Shown here piece by piece: positions 31,442 through 42,691 of a stretch of 62,052 bases of DNA (position 1 is its first letter; the number at the start of each line of letters is the position of its first letter). The translations under genes were made by a program, and so were the position numbers. The notes below the pieces were generated by a model. It searched no databases. It was not told where the DNA came from and saw nothing but the letters and a program-made list of their open reading frames with translations. This DNA comes from Seminavis robusta (Eukaryota; Bacillariophyta; Bacillariophyceae; Naviculales; Naviculaceae). The DNA is taken from contig CAICTM010000520.1 of assembly GCA_903772945.1 (NCBI GenBank), positions 1 to 62,052 on the forward strand, read 5' to 3'.

Positions 31442-32706
31442 TCAGCACCAAACAGCCGCAGGGGAAGACTGTTGTTGATTCAATTCTGCCACGACGGCTG
31501 GCTCTGTTGCGTGTTGCTGCTTTTCGCTTGTCTCATTGCTTTCCACTCCACATTCTCTCAAAGAGACCGCTGATGCTTCGGAGAATATTGATGTGTCTGT
31601 AGTGGAGGCCACACTATCGTTGCTGCCATCATCATTCTCTATTGACAGTTGCTGATTGGGACAGACTCTCCTACTATTGGGGCATCCCTTTCCAAAGCAT
31701 TTGGAGAATAGACCACGGCCCTGGAGCTCGACCGATTCACAAGTTTCGGGGCTGGCATGAGGCAATCCATTATCAAACATGAGTAGCTCTCCTCGTTTGA
31801 ATTCTGTCCATCCCTCCTCACTGGTTAGTGGCTTTGTTGTAATCACAGCTACGCGGTCTTTGGGTGTTGTTACTGCGGCAAAATCAATCATATAATCATC
31901 ATCAACCAGTTTGGCCGTGGTGAAAGGTGGTTCTCGGACGATGTAATGCAATCCGTTCCAAACTTTGGATCCTGGCCGCCTTCCCGGCCAACTATAGGCA
32001 AAGAGTGTGTATTGTCCACATCCCAGTAGAAAGTTGAATATGGTGTCCTCTGGGTGTCCTTCAATGATTTCATTGGTTAGTTCTTTCAAAAAGGTATGCA
32101 AGACGGGCAGTGTGGGAAGAGAGTCGAATTCTGCCTTGAGTGCATTCAAAATGGCGCAAAATACCGCTTCACTGTCGGTATCTCCAATGGGTCGGTAGGC
32201 AAGTTCTCGCGTCTTTCCCAACCGGGGAGCCGAGTCTTCGCTGTCTCCCCAATGGATGAATTTTGGGACCTCACCGTTGTGGGCAAAGCACCAATGAATA
32301 CCCCACAATTCTCGTGAGAATGGATGCACATTTTCAAGCGAAACACAGCCTTGGGTAGCATATCGAACATGGGCCATCATATTCTGAAAACATGGGTATA
32401 ACAGAGGCGGCACATGTGAGAAACAGCCATTCTCCAGTCAACGCTTTGCGAAGGCCAACGATTAACCACAAATGACTCGACTTGACTCACATAGGTCCGA
32501 ATGGGATACCGTTGTACCAGTTCGGCGACAGGAGATGTGGCCGCCGGCAATGTGTCCAGGAAAGAACGCAACCCTCTTCCTTCGTAAATGCTCACTCCAA
32601 ACCCATGACTATGAATGTCGGTGGCACCCCCACGGCGGCAGAAACCTCGAAAGGAGAAACTAAAGTCCGTCAACGCCCGGCAGTTCATGCCCAAAAGCTG
32701 ACACAT
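31442..32706 (-). CDS. Class II glutamine amidotransferase (YafJ/DUG3-like)
   Basis: Exons 32706-32491 and 32383-31442, phase 0, 385 residues. The protein begins MCQLLGMNC, so removal of Met exposes the N-terminal nucleophile Cys2 of Ntn-type amidotransferases. Further family marks: [20 protein letters not shown], the substrate-loop [28 protein letters not shown], and [13 protein letters not shown]. In yeast the DUG3 member works in glutathione breakdown; bacterial YafJ acts on unknown amides. The 110-residue tail (after [15 protein letters not shown]) is Ser/Gln-rich and unlike the core. Cytosolic, no presequence. Confidence 0.88.
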
Positions 32707-34109
32707 CTTGGGTTGTGCGAAATGGTATTATACTCTGTGGAACTGTTTGCGCTTGAGTTGTGATAGAACAAGTATCGGTTGAGCGTATGTGGTTCTGCAA
32801 GCAAGGTGTCAAGAATACAACGCTTGCTGCTTGGTGGTTCTGTTCTTCAACAAAAAGTCTGTTGATAATTCTGTGCATCGGCTGTTCTGTGCTCGCTTAT
32901 CGGCTTTTTCTTCTTCAAGGGACAATTTCCACGTTGCGAACACAAACGTGTTAGAGTTGCGGGAATACCTGTTTCTGGGTTTGTTGGAATCAATTTCAGT
33001 TTTTTAATCACTGAAAATACAAATTCCAAATATTTTACCTCGAGTGGTGCTAGTAATATAATCTGTACGGAAGTGGGAATCTGAAAGGTTTTGTACTAAT
33101 AGCATGACTCAAAGTGGAAGCTCAACCAAAATCAGGAGTTTTCCCCAACAGGTGCTTCAAAGGCCCATTCCCCGCAACTCCGTTCGCTTGGTACGAGTAT
33201 GTCATAGCAGATTGTACAGGGAGTCCTGACCAATAGACTAGTGTGACTGATGAGAGTGCTCCCAAGATGGCGCGGTCGCCAAAATTGTGATGCACACCTT
33301 CCGAGACCACGCTTGGCTTACGTGGATGCAGCCAACTTCAAGGTTTGCAGTAAGACAGCTTTCAGAATGAGGTGCTGGTAGACAATAGGGTACTAGTATG
33401 GCCAAAAGGTTCCTTGGGAAGAGATTTCGTCGCATGCATTATCCAGAGTCTCCAGAGCCACGGTAGCTTGCATGCAGCAGGGAGCTTCCAGTAGAGCTTC
33501 TTGCCTGCTCAGGCAGCGAGCACCTAGAGTGTCTGGATACGCTAGACAGTACCGTAGTGCTCGGTTTCTTGGAAATCAGAAATCTAGGTTATCTACCGCT
33601 AAAATCACTGTTGCATCTGTGACAGAAACATCTCTCCAACTATCTCGATATCACAGCCCAGCGTTTAGCCAGTCGTTCCAAACATCTCTGATTTGCAACA
33701 CTTGGGTACTGCTCGCTCTCATCCATCATAATCGTGCGGGAGCAAGCAGCACTACCATTCAACCATTCACCATTGAATGGCATTAGATCATCATATACGT
33801 ATCATTAGTTCTCGGCGTGATAAGCAGATTGGGCTTCTTGGCCTAGGTGCTCATCATTTGTAGGGGGCATTTTCTTCATTTTCTCGCGCGCACGAAACGG
33901 AGAAAGGCTCGATGGTTGCTGTGTCAGGCCATATACACTGTATGGTCGCTCTGTGCAAACAAAAACAGAAACACTGGAACCGATCCCGCCCGTGGCACGC
34001 TTGTACAGTCATTGCACTTGACAAACACTTCCTTCGATTTATGGTTGTTCGTTGTTCGTGTGCTTGTTCTGTGCCAAACAGTAACCCCTTTCAATAAAAC
34101 AAAAAGCCC
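32707..34109. other. Intergenic region
   Basis: About 1.4 kb. No supported gene; several short frames without domain character. Confidence 0.6.
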
Positions 34110-35807
34110 TTACCCGTAGCCTTGGAATCCACCACCCGCCACACCGTTCGCTGCTGCTGGTTGTTGAGCTGCAGGCTTTAGCAAAGCCGTTGGAGTGGCC
34201 ATGGTTTTGGCATTCTTCTTCTTGCCTGATTTCCTACTTTTCTTTCCCTCCTTCTTGCCTCGTCCCTTTTTGCCTCCCTCTTCTCCAGTTCCATCTTTGC
34301 CCTTTTTCTTCCTCGACGACTTGCCACTGCTCGCATTGTTGTTTGCGTTGCTGCCACCCTTCTCTTTGTTAGCCGTTTCCTTAGCCTTCTTTTTGGCTTT
34401 CTTTCGCTTGGACGCCTCCGCGCGTTTACTTCGAATGTGCTCCACAAGTGCAGCAATTTGCTGGTTGCCTTCGGCGGCTGTTTCGGTTGTACCAGTACCG
34501 GTAGCTGCGGCGACAGCAACAGTTGTGGTGCCCCCACCCGGCGCCGGTTTGGGTCTTGCCATGATTTCCTCCTTGTCTTTAGCAATCTTTTCCATGAACT
34601 GTTTGTAGTCTGCTGTGGATTCGAGCGTTCCTTCGCGACGATCACGTCGAGGAAAGTTTTGCTTGTATGTTTTGCCACTCATGGCTACTTCTACCACACA
34701 TCCGGAATATTTCTGTTCAGCTTTGGCATCTTCCATGGCATGCTCTTCCATGACACCAATGGCCTGAGTGACCAGGAAGCGTCCTTTGGCAACTTCACGA
34801 GAGTAGTCAGCAGCAGGACTGGTGGTTGTTGTAGCATTTTTATTGTTGTTGGATTTCTTTTCCGTGGCAGGGTCCACAATCACCACGTGATTCTCGCCAT
34901 CGCCGGTGGGTTCAGGATTGTTAGCTTGATTGTCTTCGTTGCTGCCGTTAAGATTGTCGCCCTCCTCCTCGGTCTGTTTTTCATCGGCATCTCCGTCTTT
35001 CTTGGTATCTGATCCATCAACTTCTGCTTCTTCTTCTCCGTTGCTTGCCTCTTTCTTCTCTTCCTTTGGTTGTTTGGTGTTGGAATGATTAGAGGAATCC
35101 GCCATGGTAGGTGGATCTTTAGGTTCAATGCGAGGACCTGAAATGACCAGATAGACACATCCAGGTTTGACTCCACGGCGCCGAGTTTGTTTGGGTGGGA
35201 TTAGATAAATGATGCGTGCCCCAAGGCTTGCCGCCATGTTGTCGGCCACTGAAACCGATCCATCAGTGGCAGTGGTAGTACTAGCAGCTCCCTTGGCATT
35301 TTTGGGCTCCTCTTCCACGGCCCGTTCCTCTTTTGGCATTTCCTCCTTTTCCTCGTTGACAGACTCACTTTCTTCTTTATTTCCTTCCGACTTTTTGGCT
35401 TCTGCCTGAGCTTTCAACAAAGCCTCTGCTTCCATAATGAGCGTAGCAGCAGCAGCTTCATCTAGTTGGATTGTCTTTGAGCTCAAGGCAGCTAGTTTCT
35501 GGTTGGCTCCCTCCAAAAAGATTCGAATCAAGGCAATCACATCCTTGACAGAACCATGCTTAGTATTGTCTCCAATATTGCGAATGACAATCTTGGTCTG
35601 AGGCGGTGTGGGTGGTCCCTTGCTACGCTTCTTGTTTCCGCCACCTCCCTTGCCATTGTTATTGTTGTTGTTCCCACTGCTGTTGTTGTTTCCTCCTGCA
35701 TTTCTACGTGAATTGTCGCCCTTGCGCCTCGAGCGTTTGTTCTTCGACTTGCGGTTTCGAGACGAGTTGCCCTTTCCACCGCCACCTGCAGTGGAGCCCT
35801 TCTCCAT
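34110..35807 (-). CDS. UPF3/Smg4-like nonsense-mediated decay protein
   Basis: Intronless, 565 residues. The core is broken into pieces by low-complexity inserts. TKIVIRNIGDN (71-81) matches the start of the UPF3 RNP-type domain, GCVYLVISGPRIEP (216-229) a middle strand, and the segment YSGCVVEVAMSGKTY through RREGTLESTADYKQFM (367-405) resembles the conserved UPF3 end (Val-Glu strand, then GT.E...Y..FLE). Before, between and after these lie Gly/Asn-, Glu/Lys- and Lys-rich stretches. UPF3 bridges exon-junction complexes to UPF2 in mRNA surveillance. The assignment rests on short blocks, so another RNA-binding protein is possible. Confidence 0.6.
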   Translation of the reverse strand: MEKGSTAGGGGKGNSSRNRKSKNKRSRRKGDNSRRNAGGNNNSSGNNNNNNGKGGGGNKKRSKGPPTPPQTKIVIRNIGDNTKHGSVKDVIALIRIFLEGANQKLAALSSKTIQLDEAAAATLIMEAEALLKAQAEAKKSEGNKEESESVNEEKEEMPKEERAVEEEPKNAKGAASTTTATDGSVSVADNMAASLGARIIYLIPPKQTRRRGVKPGCVYLVISGPRIEPKDPPTMADSSNHSNTKQPKEEKKEASNGEEEAEVDGSDTKKDGDADEKQTEEEGDNLNGSNEDNQANNPEPTGDGENHVVIVDPATEKKSNNNKNATTTTSPAADYSREVAKGRFLVTQAIGVMEEHAMEDAKAEQKYSGCVVEVAMSGKTYKQNFPRRDRREGTLESTADYKQFMEKIAKDKEEIMARPKPAPGGGTTTVAVAAATGTGTTETAAEGNQQIAALVEHIRSKRAEASKRKKAKKKAKETANKEKGGSNANNNASSGKSSRKKKGKDGTGEEGGKKGRGKKEGKKSRKSGKKKNAKTMATPTALLKPAAQQPAAANGVAGGGFQGYG

Positions 35808-36268
35808 GGCGCCAACGGCAACAGCGACTGCTACAGTAGTACCGGTAGAGAACCCCCACCACGAGACCTCCTCAGCCCTCTGTGATTGAGATGCCCCTTC
35901 TCACAGAGCCTGGGGCTGTTCAAACCAAACAGGAGACTCCCAAACTACACTGATTCCAATGCTATTGTGGATCTTTGTCTCTTCCTGACTTATCAAGCTA
36001 GCTAGTCATCGAATGGTTTTGGTCGAACTGAAGGCGAATGCTGTTGATTGCGTGATGGTGGATTGCTGTCGAGCAGTCTAAGGCTGTCACGTGGCGCTTA
36101 ATTCCTTCCGCAAATTTCAACTTTGAAATTTTCCCTTTCGTCCTTTGATTTCTTTAACAGCTCTAATGGCTTGAATCCATTGGAAAACGGGAAAACTTGT
36201 CGACTGCATGATCACGCTAGGACAAAGACGAACTTGAAGAAGAAAAGGAGAAGAGGCAAGCCAACAAG
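35808..36268. other. Divergent promoter region
   Basis: Shared upstream region of the UPF3-like (-) and RUS (+) genes. CTACAGTAGTACCGGTAG word near 35830. CAAACCCGT-type elements not seen. Confidence 0.55.
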
Positions 36269-37900
36269 ATGGCCATGAAGTTTCACATTCAGGAGTATGA
36301 CGAGGATCCTATTCTCTTTCAAGGAGACCAGGGAACGAGCGAGAAGACCATTCCTCGTCGAGAGTACCAGCTGGATCTTTCCTCGTCCTCTGTCAAGATC
36401 AACCAAGTCACTACTACAACCCACCAATCCACTTGGAATGCGCTTCTGAGAACGCCCAAACAAGTGCTGATAGACCTCTTTCTTCCACTGGGATTTCCGC
36501 ACTCGGTGGATTCCTCATACCTCCCCTACCAGTTCTACGATTCACTGCAAGGTCTATGTTCCTATCTCCGAGGAGTTGTCTCCACTTCAGCCGTGTTAGC
36601 GGCGGCTGGAGTGGGAAATGCCGACGCCACGGCCATGGGGGCTGCCATGACGTGGGCCATGAAGGATGGAATGGGAATGATTGGAGGACTCGTCTTTTCC
36701 TACTATGCATCCCCACATTTTGATGCCTATGTGCTCGAATTCCGACTCTTTGCCGATCTCATCAATGATGTTGCCTTGACACTCGATATGCTGGCGCCAC
36801 TGGTGCCCTCCAGTTGTTTGTTGGCACTCATGTCGGCTTCAACACTGTCCAAAACCATGTGTGGCATGTCCGCGGGGGCTACCAAGAGTAGTATCACGTG
36901 CCATTTGGCATTGGAAGGAAACATGGCAGACCTCAATGCCAAAGAGGGCACACAAGAAACGCTCGTGTCGCTGGTTGGAATGATACTCGGAGTACAATTG
37001 GCAGCCATGTTGAAGCATTTGGCAGAAGAATATGAGGAGCAACCCCTGACTTTATATGACACCATACCACACGAATGGCAAGTACCCGTGGAATTCGCAA
37101 TGTCATGGACAGTCTTCCTGTTCTTCACTTGGTTGCACATGTGGGCCAACTACCGAGGAGTCAAATTGCTCAAGCTCAATACGCTCAACCGAGAACGAGC
37201 CACGGTAGCCTTGGAGGCACTCGTGGCCGCAATGGCACACAGCTACGACGAGGATCCCAACTCGGACGCGGCACAATTGTTGATGGCACAACCACAGCTA
37301 CTCCCGGGTCCAAATGACATTGAGGAATCCATGATTCGATCCACCTACACGCTTTTATTCCCCCGGCGACAATCTATCGTACTAGGAGTATCCATCATGG
37401 ACATACTCAAGTGCATGAAGTCTTCAAAGTCGGTGAATGATATCTTACAACCATCTGTAGACCCAGAGTCGCTCATCCAAGAATTCTCCGAGGAAAAGTA
37501 CATTGTGGGAATTGTCCAGAAGAATAAGAGAGAGTACACTGTCAAGTCAACGCTACGAAATGGCGCTGGCAATAGCGACGAGCTAAAGGCTTTCGTCCAT
37601 TGCATGCTTCTTCGGAAGTGCCTTGATCGATCACCGCAAACTGATGACACTCTACAGATGATCAAAACGTGAGTTGTTTCTTATTGCATCTGCTTGTCTT
37701 GTACTGTTTTACTCTTACGCCAACCTTTTGACCCCTTGATTGTATGAAGGACTCGGTCACAGCTTGACGGACTATTTGGAAGCAAGACTGGTTCATTACT
37801 GATGAAGCAGCTCAGCGACCGTGGATGGGATATGGAAGCAAGGCTTTATCTGGGTTTTGGCAGACAGAGGACATCGTGGGAATCTTCAAAGAGTGATTGA
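36269..37900 (+). CDS. RUS/DUF647 family membrane protein
   Basis: Exons 36269-37668 and 37750-37900, phase 2, 516 residues. Family hallmarks: FLPLGFPHSVDSSYLPYQFYDSLQGLCSYLRGVVST (about 71-106), the ATAMGAAMTWAMKDGMGMIGG motif, the helix pair around LRLFADLINDVALTLDMLAP, and NRERATVALEALV. Exon 2 supplies the typical end (GSLLMKQLSDRGWDMEARLYLGFG). RUS proteins of plants act in UV-B signalling and vitamin B6 homeostasis, and localise to plastids or the ER; the biochemical role is unknown. There is no obvious presequence. The ATGGCCATG start lies in good context. Confidence 0.9.
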
Positions 37901-39253
37901 CTCTCTAGATAGCTTGGTCAAACTCTAGCTAGTAGTGCAAAGATGATCTTGATAAGAGACGATGATAACCATTGATACTTTGCTGATCAAAGAAGCCTGT
38001 TGTGAACAACAACACAAAAATGTCAGATGTGTAGTATCAGATGGCTCCAAGTGGGTTTGTCACCCAAACAACTCAAAACGAGAGAAAACTGATCAACCTC
38101 TCCTATTGTGTGTGGTTACCGTGTGGCAAAGCAAGGATTTTATGAGCAGCGATCGTCGTCGCTGTACAGACTAACATAAAGCACAATGCAAGTTTGTACC
38201 AGTTGTTCTTACTGGTCAGTGTTACAACTGCGAACTGCGTTCCGGACGCAAGGAACTCACTGAACTCATGGAACGAGTCCACAACATTGACGCTCTCGCC
38301 CAGCTGTCGTACCGGTACCGGTATTTTGCGTCGTCAAGGTCTCCCGTCCCAACGTACGGCTCACACAATCCGGTACGTAAAGCTGCCGCTGCAGGTGGAC
38401 TCGATCACTGCTATAACACCCACTGCAGTCTCGGAGAATGTTGAGGAAAAGTCTTCGCCAGTGCGTACCAGTATCATCGTCAGAGTTCCCACGGCCTTGG
38501 GATCTCATTGTACCGTACACATCAAAAATAGGACACAGCATGGAGCCCACTGGAGCCCGGACCACTTCAGCTTCGACATTCTGGCCCATTATGTTCCTAT
38601 TATTAGGAGCCCTGATGGGTTCTGGAGCGGTACCGGTATGCTTGCAGTCATTGAAGGAACCACCACGAATTGCCCGCAAACGGCATGCTCATCGCCCACA
38701 AGACGGGCTCAGAGAGATTGGATTCATTCCTCCAGCGACAACAGTTTACAGGATGCAGTTCCTCCCCTCGGCGTTAAGTTGAGGAGGAAGCTGAAGGTTT
38801 CCCCGGGTGAACGCTCCCAGTCCTTTTGGCATAACACACTTGTTTCTGATTCAGAATAGCAAGACAGTTCCGGATGGTTTGCAGAAACGAGATGCTGGAG
38901 TCTGGATACCCTTGGTGAGCTTTCCTCTTACAAGGTACCTGGTACCATAGCTCAGAGAAAAACTACCACCGTATTGAGACATCCACGGGAGCAGGCCAGA
39001 AATGCGATCAAAGTCAATTCTGAGTACTAGAGTACCAGGTACTTGCATTTTTTTAAATATGTTTGTCATAATGTAAGAAATCGAGAAACGCTGGAAAATA
39101 CAATTGGACATCAGTCCAACGGAATACAGCCTGCTCGGGCCTCTTTATCCCGTTTGAAGTCAGATCCTGTTCTTGTCAATTACTGCGGATTGATTGTCAG
39201 CAGTGAAACCCAATGAAAGCAAAGTCTGCTTCTCCTTCATGGCAGTCGTCCGA
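37901..39253. other. Intergenic region with TACCGG words
   Basis: About 1.35 kb. A plus-strand frame at 38194-38859 is open but crosses TACCGGTACCGGTA and has no domain; I treat it as chance. Nothing else seen. Confidence 0.55.
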
Positions 39254-39934
39254 TTAGTCCAATAGTTTCTTCAACCTTTCACGTTGTTCATTCAGATCAT
39301 CAAGACGTTGATCAGCCTCTTCTTTATCCAATGCAAATTCTCTTAGAACTTCAAAAGAGGCAAAGTCCAAAGTCTTTTCGTGAGTGGCTTGCAAGAAGAG
39401 TTTGGGTGCCTTGCCATTTTGATAGGCTTGTGCCCATCGTTGCGCACAGAGGCACCAGATATCTCCCTCCTTGAGGCCCGGAAACATATACTGCGGCACA
39501 GGTGTACTCAAGTCGTTCCCGACAGCTTGGGAAAATTGCAAGAAGTCGTCCGTAACCTGTACACAGACGGTGTGACGTCCCAAGTCTTGCTCCCCCGTAC
39601 TGCAGTATCCATTTCGGTAGAAACCTGTTCCGATACCACTCCCTCCGACGTCAGTGCAGCAAGGTTTCAGCGGTGTGCCGAGAACATTGACGGACTGTGG
39701 ACCGGTTGGATCCGTCGTTTCTGGCTCATCATCGTCGGCTTCATCGTCGAAAGCCATGTGCAAGCATGTCAGACATTTCGCAATTGGATTGAATAGTTGG
39801 TTTTGGGTAGGGGGCGGAGAAACCACATGAAATGACACTACTGGAACCGTATGGAGAAAACAGACAAGCGCCGCCAGATAAACAGCAGCGCTACATGCAG
39901 CACTTGTAGTCCTTTGCATTGGTAGAAGCATCAT
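39254..39934 (-). CDS. DUF2237 protein with plastid-type presequence
   Basis: Intronless, 226 residues. An N-terminal signal (SAAVYLAALVCFLHTVPVVSF|HVV) is followed by a short transit stretch and an acidic linker. The mature part is a complete DUF2237 domain: NVLGTPLKPCC, TGFYRNGYCSTGEQDLGRHTVC, FSQAVGNDLSTPVPQYMFPGLKEGDIWCLCAQRWAQA, and APKLFLQATHEKTL. The family is widespread in bacteria and photosynthetic eukaryotes, with conserved Cys and His that could bind metal; no activity is known to me. A C-terminal helix (EEADQRLDDLNEQRERLKKLLD) is extra. Confidence 0.9.
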   Translation of the reverse strand: MMLLPMQRTTSAACSAAVYLAALVCFLHTVPVVSFHVVSPPPTQNQLFNPIAKCLTCLHMAFDDEADDDEPETTDPTGPQSVNVLGTPLKPCCTDVGGSGIGTGFYRNGYCSTGEQDLGRHTVCVQVTDDFLQFSQAVGNDLSTPVPQYMFPGLKEGDIWCLCAQRWAQAYQNGKAPKLFLQATHEKTLDFASFEVLREFALDKEEADQRLDDLNEQRERLKKLLD

Positions 39935-40306
39935 GATAGTTCGGTTACGAATAGCACTTTGAAGGTGTCTTTGCCTATTTTGTTGATGTTGTTTCCGCCG
40001 ATCTTTTGGATCTTCTCATTCTCTGACGTCACAAACGAGAACCAGATTCTGGAACATTCCCAAGGAGGGCGAGCCACCATCTGGTTGGATCAGCTCATGC
40101 TCCCATCGCCCAACGACAAAGTTGACACCTTCCAATTTTCAAATTGAAGTCTTCTGCTTGAGGGTGCCAAAAAGAGCACCACATGCACAGTGCGTGCTAA
40201 CTTTTCATTACTAGTATTCGAGTACGGCTGTACTTTTGTTGGTGGTTTTAAAAGCCATCCGTGAACACTTAATCTGTACCAAGTTGATTGGGCAAGTTGA
40301 TATACC
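39935..40306. other. Divergent promoter region
   Basis: Shared by the DUF2237 gene (-) and the lipidated-protein gene (+). Contains TGACGTCA, listed next. Confidence 0.6.
40024..40031. promoter_or_regulatory. CRE-type element TGACGTCA
   Basis: Perfect palindrome 90 bases upstream of the DUF2237 start, nearly the same distance as the CRE before the AAA ATPase gene. Confidence 0.45.
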
Positions 40307-40906
40307 ATGGGTAAGAAGAAGAGCGGCAAGAAGAACCAGGGCGGCAAGTCCAGGGGAAGGTCCCAAAAAAAGAAGAACAATGCGATGGCCAACGGGGCGG
40401 ACACACCACTTTCACCAGCTTCTGTTATTCCAACACAGGATGAGCTCAACACTAACCAGAAACCAATGCCCCCAACCCCTTTAACCAAGGATGTTGCACC
40501 TCCCAAGAAGAAGAAAGAGGAGATCCAAAGCGTGAAAAACAAGGATGAGGGACAGCAGGCGTCATCAACGCAGCCTAGTGAACCAGAGATTGTAGTAGAA
40601 GTTGCTGCTCCAAAGCCGGTGCCTCCGGTTGAAGCAGAACCAAAAGCTGTACAAGAGCCACAGACGGGTGCGACAACTACGGAGACTCTCAAATCTGAGC
40701 TTCCTGCCCAAGCAGAGCCTACGGCCCCCGCAAAGACTGCCGCAGCAGACGAACCACAAGAGGAGCTACAGCAACCAGCCACCAAACAAGAGGAACCACC
40801 AAAGGGGTTGATTGTGATGGCAGGTGGAGATCTGAATGCACCCATGGCAGGCGAAGCCAACGAAAGCCAAGAGATGTGCGACTGTTCCAAGTGCATTATT
40901 CTCTAG
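40307..40906 (+). CDS. Disordered protein with predicted lipid anchors at both ends
   Basis: Intronless, 199 residues. The start MGKKKSGKK places Gly2 and Ser6 in N-myristoylation positions next to a strong basic cluster; the end CDCSKCIIL is a CaaX box (CIIL, Leu-final, geranylgeranyl-type) with two more Cys (191, 193) that could be palmitoylated. The middle is Pro/Glu/Ala/Lys-rich and disordered. The pattern resembles MARCKS-like membrane effectors but shows no homology I can name. Lys3 is not ideal for myristoylation, so the C-terminal lipid is the firmer prediction. Confidence 0.75.
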   Translation: MGKKKSGKKNQGGKSRGRSQKKKNNAMANGADTPLSPASVIPTQDELNTNQKPMPPTPLTKDVAPPKKKKEEIQSVKNKDEGQQASSTQPSEPEIVVEVAAPKPVPPVEAEPKAVQEPQTGATTTETLKSELPAQAEPTAPAKTAAADEPQEELQQPATKQEEPPKGLIVMAGGDLNAPMAGEANESQEMCDCSKCIIL

Positions 40907-42164
40907 GTTCGGGAGGTGGGATCTGGTTGTTCACTGTCTGTTGCTATAGCATACAATCTAAGTCGTTGCAAGGGAAAGATACCTTTAAAAGTGATAGCAG
41001 GGAAGTCCTTACATTGTTTACTTACCATAGCCCTCCCTTGTCACAAAGTAGACTGACAAATGTAGATCTGCCCCACTCCAACCTACTGCCATTCACCAGG
41101 CACAAATATATCTTTACAGGCAGTGCTAGTTCCAGTCATACATGCCATCCACAAACTAGCTGTTGTCCAGGCTTGGTCGAGTAAACATACATAGTCCTCA
41201 AGTGAATTGTTTCCTTCTGTGGGCTTGCTCAGGGATGAAGCCAAGATCATCGGGTCGTTGTGGTGCCTGCCTACGCTGGAGTGCTAAAGCGGAACACTGG
41301 AGCTGGCATCCTTGAAGGAGACACCAACAATGAGCATAAGGTAGCTTATGTTATTGGGAGACGGAGGCAGCCACTGGAGAGGCCGATCAGTACCGGTACA
41401 GAGCTTTTAAAGCAATCATGCGAACCATTTGCTGTAAGGTCAAAGACGCCTCCGAGGAAACTCATGAAGGCATCAAGTTGATTCTCAGTCCTCAGGTAGT
41501 AGTATTTAAACCAGGCTTTGTGACTTGTCCTGCCGAGTATTCCAAAGTGTTTCCCAGTCCCGACAAGGTCAAGATTAGTCCCAAGTACTCTCTGCTGGTA
41601 GTCAAGTAAGTGGCCCCGGTACTGTTGTGATTGAGAGCTTGGATCTGGACGGTGCCTTGGTCATTGAGTGCGATGAAGGCGAGACTGGCTGTGAGTGTTA
41701 AGGATGTAACCGTGAAGAATGACAACTGGGTGCGTGAAGCAGCTGATGCCGGCAGCCCCGAATACATCCGAATGCGAGGATACGTGTACCTGGTACAAGT
41801 TCGCCAAGAAGGAAATGGCAAAGTCAGGAGGAGCATAACATCATAACATCCCTTCAGCAAAGTTCCACAAACGAAACTCCCGCTGGTTGTGTCTGTCAGC
41901 AGAAATCCTACCGGTGCCGGACCTATTAGCCGGTGCAGCGGACCCATCCTAGGATAGATGGGGGCAGGTACAAGACCTGAGCGTTGCACAGACTCTGTTA
42001 CACGCCTAATCCAATAACGTACGGTACATGCAAAGTGTTCTCAAATTTGTGACCACATTCTAGCTACTCTAGATAGGAGATGTGATCGTGATGGAAGCAT
42101 GAGTTAGTTGTAGTTTTATTATGGTACTTGTAGTTATGCTGAATCCTTCACAACATTTCACTGC
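40907..42164. other. Intergenic region with possible decayed coding sequence
   Basis: Frames at 41340-41609 (containing AFKAIMRTICCKVKDASEE) and 41631-41846 (containing NDNWVREAADAGSPEYIRM) look protein-like but sit in different frames without start or splice signals. No family recognised. They may be remnants of an old gene. Confidence 0.4.
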
Positions 42165-42691
42165 TTAGATGACACCAACCCTGTTTGCTACATCCAGAGC
42201 ATCATAGTCTTTGCTAAGTCGAACATAGCTCTTCTTCAATCCACGAGGAGTGATCAAGGTGTTGACCTTTTCGCATTCAATATTGTATAGTTCTCGTACG
42301 GCAGCCTTAATTTGTCGCTTGTTGGACTTGATGTCAACGATGAAGACGAGGGTGTTGGAATCTTCAATAAGTTTCATCGATGATTCTGTGGTCAAGGGGT
42401 ACTTGATGATGGAGTGCTTGTCCCTGAGCGCATTCTTTCGTGGTGTGCTGTTGCGATCGTACTTGGGCTTTCGGCTGTGCTTCAGTGTCTTGGGCTTGTA
42501 GAAGTGAACGCGTGTGTGGATGCGAGTTCCCTTCTTGGAAATGCCCTTCTTGATCTGCTTGCTCACAGCAGCTGCTTTCTTAGCTGCGACGATCAACAGA
42601 ATAACGGGAAAGATAAGTTAGCACATCTCCATGAAACAGCATAAATTCATCAGAGGACCCCGACCCCAATCGTCTTACCTCCTCCTGCCAT
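42165..42691 (-). CDS. RPL23A: Cytosolic ribosomal protein uL23 (RPL23A)
   Basis: A 13-base first exon (42691-42679, ATGGCAGGAGGAG) is followed by exon 42583-42165, giving 143 residues starting [14 protein letters not shown]. The body is a standard eukaryotic uL23: basic N-terminal extension ([25 protein letters not shown]), then the globular part ([51 protein letters not shown]) and the conserved end [13 protein letters not shown]. It sits at the polypeptide exit tunnel of the 60S subunit and docks SRP and NAC. A very short first exon with the start codon is common in ribosomal protein genes. Confidence 0.95.

Noticed and set aside
38194..38859. Plus-strand frame of about 221 codons
   Set aside because: Composition looks random, contains TACCGG tract and overlaps an equally open minus-strand frame.
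40090..40896. Minus-strand frame of about 268 codons
   Set aside because: Antisense of the lipidated-protein gene; its hydrophobic look is produced by the sense-strand Lys/Pro/Glu codons.
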